Source: Capsaspora owczarzaki ATCC 30864 (Eukaryota > Opisthokonta > Filasterea). Taken from it: a stretch of 64,000 nucleotides of DNA. Positions 1 to 9,837 of this stretch are shown piece by piece. How positions within the stretch are numbered: position 1 is the first letter of the stretch; every line of letters begins with the position of its first letter. The translations under genes and the position numbers were made by a program. The stretch is taken from positions 376,444-440,443 of the forward strand of contig NW_011887304.1 of NCBI RefSeq assembly GCF_000151315.2. The letters run 5' to 3'. The notes beneath the pieces were generated by a model. It made no database searches. It saw only the letters and a program-made list of their open reading frames with translations, and was not told the DNA's origin.

Positions 1-3000
1 ACCAAGAAGAAAAGTCGCAGCAGAATGCCGACTTCCACAAGGTGAAGCTGAAGGTCGGCAAGGCGGCTGGCCCAGCGGCGTCCGCGACGCAGACCTCGTT
101 CAAGGTCGCCATGATCAACATGCCGGCGCAGTCCGTGGTCGTCCACGCCGAGCGCACGCAGGCCCAGCAAGCACAGATCAACCGCATGCATCTTGCTGCA
201 GCAGCGGCGCCGACGGTCGCTCCCACACTTACTGCGCATGCGGCCGAGCCAGCTGCACCACATGGACTGGCTGCTGCTGGACAGCCCTCCGCCCCACAAC
301 ACGCCCATGGACGAGGCCCGTCTGCTGATGCTACTGCAAGCAAGTCGTCGTCGGACAAGGCAGCCGCAGCAGCAGCTGTCGAGGCTCAGGCAATGATGAT
401 GGTCGAGCCGATCACCGAGCGAGGACTGAGCGTCGGAGAACTGCTCGTCCAGCTGCGGCACTACTCGCCAACAGTGCGCAAGGACGCTGCGTTTGGACTC
501 AAGGAGCTCGTGCTGCAGTACCCGTACGCAATGGTCAACCGCGCGTCGCAGCTCAGCGCAATCACCGAGCGATCGGTCGAGCTGATCTCGGACGTCGAAG
601 GCCCAGTCCGGCGCGCCGTGCTCGGGTTTCTGCAGGCGCTGGTTGCGCGTATTGACGAGGAAAAGATGCGGCCATTCTTCCCGCTGTTCATGGTGCACAC
701 GTGCAGCGCCATGACTCACATTCGCGACGACATTCGCCTGGACTCGCTGCTCTTCCTCGACCTGCTCCTCGAGCGCTATCCACGCATGATTGTGGCCCAT
801 AGTCGCGACATTCTGCCAAACTTTATCGAGCTGCTGTCGGCGCGAGGTGACACCAAGCCCGCAGGAGGTGCCGTCTCGGCAAAGCCGGGTTCGACGGCCG
901 CGGCCTTGGCTGTTGCTGCTGCGTCCGCCAGTGCCACCAGCACTGCTGCCAAGCTTGCTGCAACTGCCGGCCGTACTTTGCTGTCGAATCCTGCCGGTGC
1001 GCTTGCCACGACGCAGTCGCGCGCCAGCATTCTGTTGCGGCTCAAAGTCTTTTTGGACGCCTGTTTGAAAGAGCCCTCTGAGACCGCGACCAGCACGACC
1101 AGCACGAGCAGCACGAGCGTCTCTGAGGAGCAAACACGTCAAAGTAGCGATGATGGTGACACTGCCGGCTCGGATTCACTTCCAGTGTTTTTGGATCCAG
1201 CAACGCCGCTCAATCAAATTTGGATGCAGCACTCTGCAGGCAGCCGCTCCTGGAGCAACAACGGTCGCGCAGCGCTGACCATCCACAGCGCATCCGTGTA
1301 CAAGTTTGGAGCTGCCATGTCGTTTGAGCGCATGACGGCAACATCTCTTCTCCAGGCCATGAGCACTGTCGGCCACAACCCTGACGCTGCATCCGCCACG
1401 CAGCGCTCTGTCGGTGGCAAAGCGGTGACTAGCAGCAGCTTGATTGCTCCCAACACCTCCATTGGCGACTTTAGCAACCCCGAACACTGTTTGGGCTTTC
1501 TTTCAACTGTACTGCCCTTGCTCTTGGAGGTCTGGATTGAGTGTGCGCCCGCCGACATTGACACACACGCCCAAGCCACCTTGTCGTGCATGAGCGTCAT
1601 TCTCAGCATTGTGCGCCAGCTTTGCCGCCACACGACCTCGCTTTTACGAGCAGATGATGTTGGCGGCGAAGAAGCATCCACGTCGCGGCGGTTTGTCAGC
1701 TCGACGACCACCGCGCGCGCACGAAGCCTGCCTGCCGAGCAGCTGACCGAGTTTCGCAAGCACTTTATGACTTACTTTCCGTTTGGAGCCGGGGGCGACC
1801 AACGCGATCCAAAGCGTGCTGCACTGCTTCGAACCATGAATATCAGCACCTGCGACATTATGAGCTGCTTTTTGGAGGGCGTCAACCCCGAGGATGCCGT
1901 ACACCACCTTGCTAGTGAGGCGTCATCCGAAGCACCACCACAGGCCCAAGCGCCGACCAACAAGCAAGCAAATTCAAACAGCAAAAAGCAGCAGCAGAAC
2001 AAGTCCAAAAAGCTCTACGTGTCTGCATCGGGCGCATCCAGTGTGGGTCCCTCGTCCACCTCGATGGAAGATCTGCTTCCGAGGTTGCCCAGTCAGCAGC
2101 AGACACAGAGAACCGGCGGTTCAAACCGCTCTCTGACGACGGCGCCGTGGATTAGCGACATTGTCACGTTTGTTTCCAACGTGCTCAGCCAGGAACATCA
2201 TTCTGGCCATCGCGTTTCCTCAGATACTGCCAGTAATGAGCTAACCAACCAGCACACCACTGCTCTTTTCCACACTGCAACGGCTCTGCTGCATCGGGTC
2301 GAACCCAAGCTGCAAGTCCTCCTCGTCACATCCGCAGCCGAGTTTCACAAGCACGCCAGCAGGTTGTCTGCGGCATCCAAGATTAGCTTGCGCTTTCTTG
2401 CTCGGGTCATCTTCCATTACGGCGCGCAGGCAGCGTCCGGCGTGCCGGAAGAGATTCTCGAAACCATCTCGACGGTGGTGGCCGGCTTGCCGAAACTGCT
2501 CTGGATGCTGGCCGACGATAATCCCACCTTCACTGGCATCATTCTTGATCTGCTGCTGAAAATGGCCCGGCATGCTCCCGCAAACGTTGTGCGCGAGGAT
2601 GCGCCGCCAAACCAGTCTCCTTTGGCAAGTGGCAGCTGGCTTGCGCCGCTCCAGGCCGCTCTTGTGCCGTTTATGGGTGTCCAAGCCAAGGATGTGTGGC
2701 ATTTCGGTCCATTTTTGCTCCTCCCACCCTTCATCCAGAGGCGATTTGTCGAGTTGTGGGCGCACCTGCCTCCGCAAACCTCGTCGTCCTTTTACGACGC
2801 TGTTGGAGCGTGCCTCGTCTCCCCCGCGCTCAACTCAAACACTGCAACGTACCTTTTAGAGACACTGTACTCGTCGCACGCGCGCGAGTTCCGCCGAGTG
2901 TCTGAACGCGCAGCGGATGCAACTGCTCACCACCACCACTTGTCCGCGAGCTCTGAGGAACTGCAGGAGGAAATCAAAGCACTTGCCGAGCTGACATCTT

Positions 3001-3884
3001 GCTCGCTGGGTGTGCTGTTTACGTCTGCAGTGGGCTACCGTCGCCGCGAGTGGGTTGCGCTGCAACAAGCCCTTCCATTCAAGCCAACTCCAGCTGGACT
3101 TTGCACCGCGCTGATGCCAGTGACAGGCCGAGCAGTGACCATTGTGTCGCCTCCACTGCAACAGAAATGGAAAGACGTGGCCACCACGCCGCGGTTTGTG
3201 CGAGTGTTTGGCAGGCTCGGCACCGATGCAAACGTGTACACGGACCAAGCAAAGCGATACTGGCACTTCCGGCAGCACTTGCTTGACTCGTGCTCTGGCG
3301 TCGTTCATGCGTTGCCTGCATCGCAAGTAGTGGCGCTGGCATCGACCGTTGCACGGGCCATGGACTCGACCGGTGCCCTCGTCGACGAAAGCGGACAGCC
3401 GGCAAACGCGCGCTGCCTGCCTTCCGACGCCGTGTTTGGACTCGTGTCCATGTGGACGGCGCTGGCTCCGCGCGTGACGACTCTCGGCATGCTTGAGCAC
3501 GCGATTTTGGATTCCGCCACGTTTGCTCGCGTTGGTCAGCTCGGTCTCATTGCCATTGCATCTGCTCTGCAAGAGCATCAGGCTTTGCACATTGCTGCAG
3601 GCCTTCGGGCAGTGTCCAGCGCAGTCAGTGCCGCTGTGCGTGTCAACTCGGCCGTGCTCATCAGCGCACTCGAGCTGGCACAGCTGTCGGTCGAGTCGAG
3701 TGGCACTGCAGCTGACGCCTTGCTGCGGGCTGTTCTCGAGCTGCTGCAGAACGCCGCAAACCGAGCTGCCTTCATCCATGCTCGACCAATGCTTGACCGT
3801 CTCCTGCAAACATGCCAAGCGAGTGCCTCCGTGTCGCAAACGTTGACCGCGTCGCTCTCTACAGAGGCGTCGCTGCTGCAATGA
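1..3884 (+). CDS. IPI1/TEX10-like pre-60S assembly factor (5' end outside window)
   Basis: The frame is open from the first base (first complete codon at base 3) to the TGA at 3882-3884, giving about 1,293 residues with the start lost to the left. The visible N-terminus has the FHKVKLKVGK motif followed by a TSFK motif, the hallmark start of IPI1/TEX10. Next comes an alpha-helical repeat region with a VRKDAAFGLKEL motif and an acidic-basic AMTHIRDDIRLD motif, as in the Ipi1 N-terminal domain. Family knowledge: IPI1 (TEX10 in animals) works with RIX1/PELP1 and IPI3/WDR18 in the Rix1 complex that matures pre-60S ribosomes in the nucleus. Low-complexity Ala/Ser/Thr tracts interrupt the helical repeats, as is common in this window. 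No intron is needed within it. It converges on the DGK gene, with about 220 bases between the stops. Confidence 0.9.
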   Translation, partial: QEEKSQQNADFHKVKLKVGKAAGPAASATQTSFKVAMINMPAQSVVVHAERTQAQQAQINRMHLAAAAAPTVAPTLTAHAAEPAAPHGLAAAGQPSAPQHAHGRGPSADATASKSSSDKAAAAAAVEAQAMMMVEPITERGLSVGELLVQLRHYSPTVRKDAAFGLKELVLQYPYAMVNRASQLSAITERSVELISDVEGPVRRAVLGFLQALVARIDEEKMRPFFPLFMVHTCSAMTHIRDDIRLDSLLFLDLLLERYPRMIVAHSRDILPNFIELLSARGDTKPAGGAVSAKPGSTAAALAVAAASASATSTAAKLAATAGRTLLSNPAGALATTQSRASILLRLKVFLDACLKEPSETATSTTSTSSTSVSEEQTRQSSDDGDTAGSDSLPVFLDPATPLNQIWMQHSAGSRSWSNNGRAALTIHSASVYKFGAAMSFERMTATSLLQAMSTVGHNPDAASATQRSVGGKAVTSSSLIAPNTSIGDFSNPEHCLGFLSTVLPLLLEVWIECAPADIDTHAQATLSCMSVILSIVRQLCRHTTSLLRADDVGGEEASTSRRFVSSTTTARARSLPAEQLTEFRKHFMTYFPFGAGGDQRDPKRAALLRTMNISTCDIMSCFLEGVNPEDAVHHLASEASSEAPPQAQAPTNKQANSNSKKQQQNKSKKLYVSASGASSVGPSSTSMEDLLPRLPSQQQTQRTGGSNRSLTTAPWISDIVTFVSNVLSQEHHSGHRVSSDTASNELTNQHTTALFHTATALLHRVEPKLQVLLVTSAAEFHKHASRLSAASKISLRFLARVIFHYGAQAASGVPEEILETISTVVAGLPKLLWMLADDNPTFTGIILDLLLKMARHAPANVVREDAPPNQSPLASGSWLAPLQAALVPFMGVQAKDVWHFGPFLLLPPFIQRRFVELWAHLPPQTSSSFYDAVGACLVSPALNSNTATYLLETLYSSHAREFRRVSERAADATAHHHHLSASSEELQEEIKALAELTSCSLGVLFTSAVGYRRREWVALQQALPFKPTPAGLCTALMPVTGRAVTIVSPPLQQKWKDVATTPRFVRVFGRLGTDANVYTDQAKRYWHFRQHLLDSCSGVVHALPASQVVALASTVARAMDSTGALVDESGQPANARCLPSDAVFGLVSMWTALAPRVTTLGMLEHAILDSATFARVGQLGLIAIASALQEHQALHIAAGLRAVSSAVSAAVRVNSAVLISALELAQLSVESSGTAADALLRAVLELLQNAANRAAFIHARPMLDRLLQTCQASASVSQTLTASLSTEASLLQ

Positions 3885-4108
3885 TTTTTTTTTTCGTTGC
3901 TGTGTTTGCGCAACCGTTCCTTTTTGTTACAAAATCAATTTTAATCAACAATATATTTCGAAAAAAGAAAAAAGCACACACACACGCACAACGCAAAAGA
4001 GAAGGAGGAGCCCAAATGATCAAGTAGATGATCCAATTTGCAAAAACACAAAACGAAGAAAAACCAAAGACAAGCAAATGAAAAAAAAAAAAAAAGCCCC
4101 GCTTCCTT

Positions 4109-7100
4109 TCACCAATCCATGGACTCGCGAGGAACAGGAATGGCGGCCTCGGGGAAGTGAACAACATCTTGAAGATGGTCCTTGAAGTTGGACCGGCCGC
4201 AGTTGACCGAGCCACCGTTGCCAGCATGGGGACCAACAATGAGAATGCGGTTGCGGGGAAGGCCAAACTCGCCGTAAGCGCGGATATCCGTCTCAGTGTT
4301 GCCGTACGCTGCCACAACATCGAGTCCGATGGCCTTGAGGTGGGAAATCCAGTCCCGCTTGAAGACGCCCACGGATGGGTACAGAGGGACGGTGGGCAGA
4401 TGCGAGCGGGTGTGCAAAATGGGGCCAGGCGGGAACCCGTGTCGAATCAGCCAGTCGCGCGTCAGATTGTAAAAGGAGCCAGCACGGCCGCTGAGGTAAA
4501 CGGGCATGTAGCCCTTGGCAAACCACATGCGAACGAGGGACAGCGCGCCCTTGCGCAGCTTGAGGTCGTAGCTGACGTTGACGGCATCCTTGACTGCCTG
4601 CTGCACCACTTCCTGGTCGCCAATGGTCAGGGTTCCGTCAATGTCATAGACAATGCACGCCGTGCCCTTGGGAACGACGTAGAGCGAGCCAGCAGCAATC
4701 GAGTGGTCGTGCAGGGCCACCATGCGAATGCGGTAGTGGGCGACCGTCGAGTGCACCCACTTTGGCATGGGCACAAAGACACGGCCCGCCATGTCCGTTC
4801 GGAAGGTACCAATGTGCATCCACTCGTCGGAGATGACGCGCTGGTCGCGCTGGACATAGACGTCGACGTCTTCGCTGCGCATGGGGGCGCTAAAGTACTC
4901 AAACAAGCCTTCGGCCATGGCCACCGACGAGACAAGCTCGAATTCGGGGAGAATGTCGTCGTCGGCCTTGTTCTTGCCAGACGTCATGCGCAAGAGCGCT
5001 TGCTCGTGCTCGTTTTCAGCAAGCGGATGGTAAATGTTGTTGAAGGCGCAGGAAACGTGGTTGGCCTCGCTCACACGCGCAATCACACTCTTAAATCCTC
5101 CGACAGGCTCGCCCGGCGGCACGAACGGCTCGGGGCCCAGCGACATGCCAGAGTCCACCGTGCCCAGCAACGGGGTATATTCCATAATCAGGTGGATGGA
5201 GCCCTTCGGACGGATGCCGACGTGCTTGTCCTTCTTGGGCAGCAGATGGAACCACTTGTCCACAACACCGGGCTCGAGCGACGAGATCGGAACCTTCAGA
5301 CGGCCAAGGAATGCCTCGTCAACAGCCATGACCTGGGCAGATCGGTTGTGGTCGTACACGGCAAAGTTCAGCATCGAGTTGGAGCGCGAGATGATAAAGT
5401 GGAATTCTTCGCCAAAGGCAGGGTTGGTGGTGCGGCGCACGACGCGCGACTTGAACGTCTCCTTTTCGCAGTCGCACACGAGGTAGGCATCGCAGTTGGA
5501 GTCGAGGGCACGCAGCTCTTTGGCTTCAACGACAAACACTTTGAGATGGGCCAAAAAGTTTTCCGGCTTGTCCTCGTGGAATGATGCGGATGCGCTGGCC
5601 GTCGAGTAGGACGCAATCTTGGACGAATAGCTGGGTGCCTCGGCAGTCTCCAGGCCAAAATGGCCCGTCAGCCGTGCTTCCAGCTTGGCGCGCAAGTCCG
5701 GGTTGAGCTCGGCAGCCATGGCCAGCAGTCGACGGCGGTCACGTTGGGCGATGGGCGAGAGATCGGCAGACGACCCTTCGTCGACAAACTGGACAGCCAA
5801 TGCGCGGTCGGCAGCAGGCAGACTGGCAACGGCCTCCCGCAAAAAGTCGCCAATGTCGGTGATTGAGAGCGAGTTGACCGTCAACGAAGTGAGCTGCAGC
5901 ATGGCCGTGCTCGACTCTGGTGGCTCAAAGAAGCTGCTGGCTGACGCTGACGCAGACGCAGACACGGGCGCAGACGTCGATGCGGACGCGCTCGATTCTG
6001 CCGTGACGCCAGCTGCTGCTGCTGCTGCTGCAGCGCCGCTGCCGCTGGGCACACCTCCAGCAGCCGATGCCGACCCGCGATGATGACCGGCAACCAAGGC
6101 CTGCAGGGGCGAGGTGGGGGTTGAGCCGTCGTGGCCAGTCACCAGCGGCACGCGGTTTTCGGCAAACTTGTAGTAGACATTCTGGTCGCGGAATTGACGG
6201 TGGTGACCAGTGTGCTCAAACACGCCAGCCTCCATGAGGAGCTGGCCGACTTTCCACGCCTTGCTGCGGTCGTCGGTCTTCATGTAAAACATGAGCCAGT
6301 CCACACCCTCCGAGCCGAGGAAGACGTACGCCTTGCGCCCGACGTGGTGAACCTTGCGGAAGTAGGTGGGCACGCCCTGCACGAAATCGGAAGCAATGAC
6401 CTCGAGCTCTTGCGGCGTGAGATTGATGGTGACAAAGTCGGGATGGAAGCGCTCCTTCTTGTTGAAGCGAAGCATGCGCGCTTGGTTGAGCAGGCGAATG
6501 TCAATGACACCAGGCTTTTGCAGCCATGGCTCGCCGTCAATCTGGGCGGCAATTTCGTGGGTGAGGGTGAAGCGCACGTGCGAGCCCTGGGCGAGACGAC
6601 GGCCGGTTGAGACCTTGGCTTGAATGCGGCCCATGTGAGAGACACCCGTGATGCCGACCACCTCGAGCAGGCCGTCGCTAAAGGTTTGGTCGACGAAGGG
6701 CGCCGCCTTCTTGCCCCAGAGATCCGTGCCAGCCATGTAGCTGGGAATGTTGAGCAGAATCACTGCCTCAATGTCTCGCTGGATGACGACGGGCTTGCCG
6801 TCCACCTCCAGCGAGACCATGTCGCACACGGGCAACGAGGAGCCGAGCATGGCCTTGGCGGCATACGTCACATACCAGAGCTTGTTCAAGTTTTTGCTCT
6901 TAAACCGCTCGGGCGACTCTTCGCGAGCGTGGTGGAACTTGAGGGCAATCTTGGCGTCCACACCGACGGAGAGGTAGTTGTTCATGACGAGCAGGTTCTT
7001 GTTGCGTTCAACGTCGTGGATGGCCACCGACCAGCGGTCCAGCAGAACAATCTCCGAGTGGACCATCTGGAAGAGCTTTTTGGACAAATAACCCATCGTC

Positions 7101-9350
7101 CGAGCGCCGCCTCCGGGACCCCAGCCCAGAACACGAGACAAGTCGTTGCCAGTGCCCATTGGAAGAATGGCCACTGGAGGCTGCTGCAAAGGCGCATAGT
7201 CAATCTTGTCCATTTCCGAGAGCACCCAGCCCACGGTGCCGTCGCCACCGCAGACCAGCACCTTGTGGGCAATTTCGCGGAACTGCAACAAGCCGGGGCG
7301 CGGCCCGCCCTGGCCCAAGTCCCAGATCTGGCATTCGTGCAAGCGACGCTGCAGGATGGAAATGAGCCGGCCACCCTCCTGGCCGCCAGACTTGCGGTTG
7401 ACAAACACAATGACGGGCGTGCAGTCTTGCGGAAGGGTGATGGCGTACTTGTTTCCGCCGGCCGACACGGGCTCGACGGCGCGCACAGCCGAGTTCGGGA
7501 TGATGATGGGGTTGAATTCCTTCTCGTCAACCACCATGCTCGAGTCCTCCTCGAGATCGGCAGCAGCTGCAGCCGCCGCCGCGCCGTGCTCCTCTTCTGG
7601 GAGCGGACGCGCGACGCCCGACTCGGATCGGGAGCAAATCGACGTGACTCGCCCTTCGCAGTTCTTGTGGCAGCGAAGCTTGCAGCTCTCGCACACCAGC
7701 ATGGCGCCAGTCCAGATGCGCGTGCGGCAGACGTCGCACACCACGGGTTTGCTCTTGTCCTTTCGCACAAAGGTGTGCTCCAGCTTGATTTCGAGGAATT
7801 CAAAGTCGGCGTCGTCGTTCTTGTAGCGGTACAGGGTGCGGTCGTCGTAAAAGCGCGAGTCCTTGCTCTGCACCCGCTTGCCCGACTTGTCCAGCTGCTC
7901 GATAATGCCCTGGTCAATCATGGACTGGCCGACAGCCAAAGCGCGGCGGCGAGTGATGAGCACGGTGCGGACGAGCCAGTCAATCACCTGTTGGCCAGTG
8001 AAGACGCTGCTGGCGGGTGCAATCGCGCTGTCCTTGCCGTCGTCCGCACGGAAGCCACGGCGGAAGCGGTCCACCAAGCCCGACAGAATCTCGGGGTTGT
8101 TCAAAAAGCTGGAAAAGTTGACGCTCTGGAGCCCCGGCTCGCGTTCGAGACGCGAACTGCTCGAGTTGGAGTCGGCGAGCTGGGCCGGCGGAATCGTGTC
8201 TGTCGAGCTCGCCAAGGAGACCTCCTCCTCCTCGTACTCGTCGTCAGACTCCTCGTCCTCTTCTTCGTCGTCAAGGACCCTCTCGGCGTCGGCGAGACCA
8301 GGCACGCCTCCGGCGCCGAGCAGACCGCCAGCGCGAGCGTGTTCGATGGACTCGAGGCTGCTCTCGTCGAGATCGAGGCCAAAATCAAACGACAAGTCGC
8401 TATTGGCGCCTCCTTGGCCGCCCTCGAGCAGGCCACGAACGACCTCGCCAGCCGACGGGGGTTGCACGGTCGACCTGTCCGCTGGACCTGTGAGTTTGAC
8501 TCTGTTGGAGTTGGAATCAACAAACGTGAGATATTCAAAATGTGCGACGTTGCTTTCGCATTCGCAGTTTGCCGATTTTCGATAAATCTGAGAAAACAAG
8601 CGAGCGAGCGTGGGAAAACACACGGCGGTCCTCCTTTTGGGTTCCCCAGCCACTCTATCATCGAGAACGGCGCTTCCGAGCAAACGAGTCCGATTCACTC
8701 TTTGTGTTGAGAAGCGGTTGCTTTTGTTGTATGAAAGTTCGACGACTTGAACGAAAAGAACGATGAACGATGACAAGAAAAAAAAAAGCGGGGGGAAAAA
8801 AAAATAAAAAATAAAAAATAAAAAATAAAAAAATAAAAACTAAAAATTTAAAACTCTCATAAAAAGCCGTACAAAAGTGAAAATCTGTGGACAGTTGAGT
8901 GTGTGTGGCTGACAGTCCGGTCTGTCTGCTCGACCTTCTCACTGACGTACATCTTCCTTTCTTCTTCCTGATAGTCCTGTTCCCCCTCATCAGAGTCTTG
9001 CGTTCGAGTGGACAGACTGAACGTTCAACGGAACTCTTTCTTTTTTTTTCTTTTTTTTTTTGGTTTTTTTGGTTTTTTGGTCTTTGTGCGAACGGGTCTT
9101 TTTGTGGAACGTACTCGTCGAGCCGCGCTGAGACTTCGCTGCCGAGTGCATTGACAGCACCGAGGTTGGCAGCCACGGCGGCCTGCTTGAGATCGAGCTG
9201 CTCGCGGAGATGCTGGTTCTCGAGCTGCAGGCGTCGAAGCGTCTCTTCAATCAGCGCGTCGTGGTCTTGCGACATGTGCGGGTGCAGCGTGCCACTGCCA
9301 CTGCTGGTGGTGGCTGCTGCTGCTGCTGCTTGACCAGACGGCGACGACAT
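4109..9350 (-). CDS. Diacylglycerol kinase fused to C2 and LNS2 (RdgB/lipin-type) domains
   Basis: Two exons on the minus strand: 9115-9350 (starts ATG, ends at GTACGT) and 4109-8501 (after an AACAG acceptor), giving 1,542 residues. Order: Gln/Leu-rich coiled coil (about 20-60); acidic linker; DEP domain (about 214-306); one C1 zinc finger (about 323-371, with CDVC, CESC and HKNC); diacylglycerol kinase catalytic domain with GGDGT (about 438-553) and its accessory domain; second DEP domain (about 783-863); C2 domain (about 1064-1189); then the beta-rich and LNS2 modules of PITPNM/RdgB (about 1269-1525). Family knowledge: DGK turns diacylglycerol into phosphatidic acid (PA), and LNS2 binds PA in RdgB or dephosphorylates PA in lipins. 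Here LNS2 keeps DIDGT, the LSGR serine and GNTETD, so it may be an active phosphatase. That is inference. The exon junction is by eye; the large exon is certain. Confidence 0.85.
8502..9114 (-). other. Intron 1 of the DGK-LNS2 gene
   Basis: A 613-base intron inferred from the strong GTACGT donor after the coiled-coil exon and an AACAG acceptor that restores the frame. It is rich in homopolymers, including an AAAAAAT-type tandem repeat at about 8795-8840 and long T-rich stretches (plus strand) at about 9040-9080. Confidence 0.7.
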
Positions 9351-9837
9351 GGGTTGCAGGTCAGGGGGGGGAGAGGAACAACGGCGAGAAGAGCGAGAAC
9401 GAAGCAGAGCAATGGGAAAAAAAGATACAAAATAAAAAAAATAACGAATTAAAAAAACAAAAAAAGACTGGATTTTGGAAAAGCAGAGAGATTTGCTCAG
9501 AAGCTGCTCTGGATTTATCCATCATCATCATGAGCAAAACATGCACGGATTGATCTGCAACAATAAAAGCTAAAAATAAGAATTTTGTGTATTACGGTCA
9601 GCAAAAACAAAAGAAACAAAAAAACAAAAGCAACGGGATCGAGAAAACGTGCTGAATCGCTGAGAGCACGAAAGAGATCAGCACAGAAACACACCGCAAA
9701 AATAGAAAAAAGAAAAACACCGCGAGCGAGGACCTGCTGGCACGAAAAATCAAAAGAACGGTGGATTGAGTTGGTTGCTGGGTTTTGTTGGATTTTTTTT
9801 TTTCGTTCGCTGGGCCAAAATTGTTGTACTAGATCTT
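9351..9837. other. Intergenic, between two minus-strand genes
   Basis: About 490 A-rich bases between the start of the DGK gene and the stop of the Asteroid-like gene. It must hold the DGK promoter and the neighbour's 3' UTR. I see no coding exon or recognisable element. Confidence 0.6.

Noticed and set aside
4157-5584. A 475-codon plus-strand frame opposite the DGK C-terminus
   Set aside because: Antisense to conserved C2 and LNS2 sequence; composition rich in Val/His/Asn without motifs.
6620-8710. A 696-codon open stretch on the plus strand opposite the DGK gene
   Set aside because: It mirrors the minus-strand codons of the DGK coding exon, has no family motifs, and overlaps conserved DGK, C1 and DEP sequence.
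8658-8776. An in-frame N-terminal extension of the DGK exon (MSSFIVLF...)
   Set aside because: Cys- and Arg-rich, unlike the rest, and removed by an intron whose donor and acceptor match in phase with a coiled-coil first exon.
8795-8840. AT-rich tandem repeat considered as an origin or mobile-element tail
   Set aside because: Too short, lies in an intron, and has no target duplication or element body nearby.
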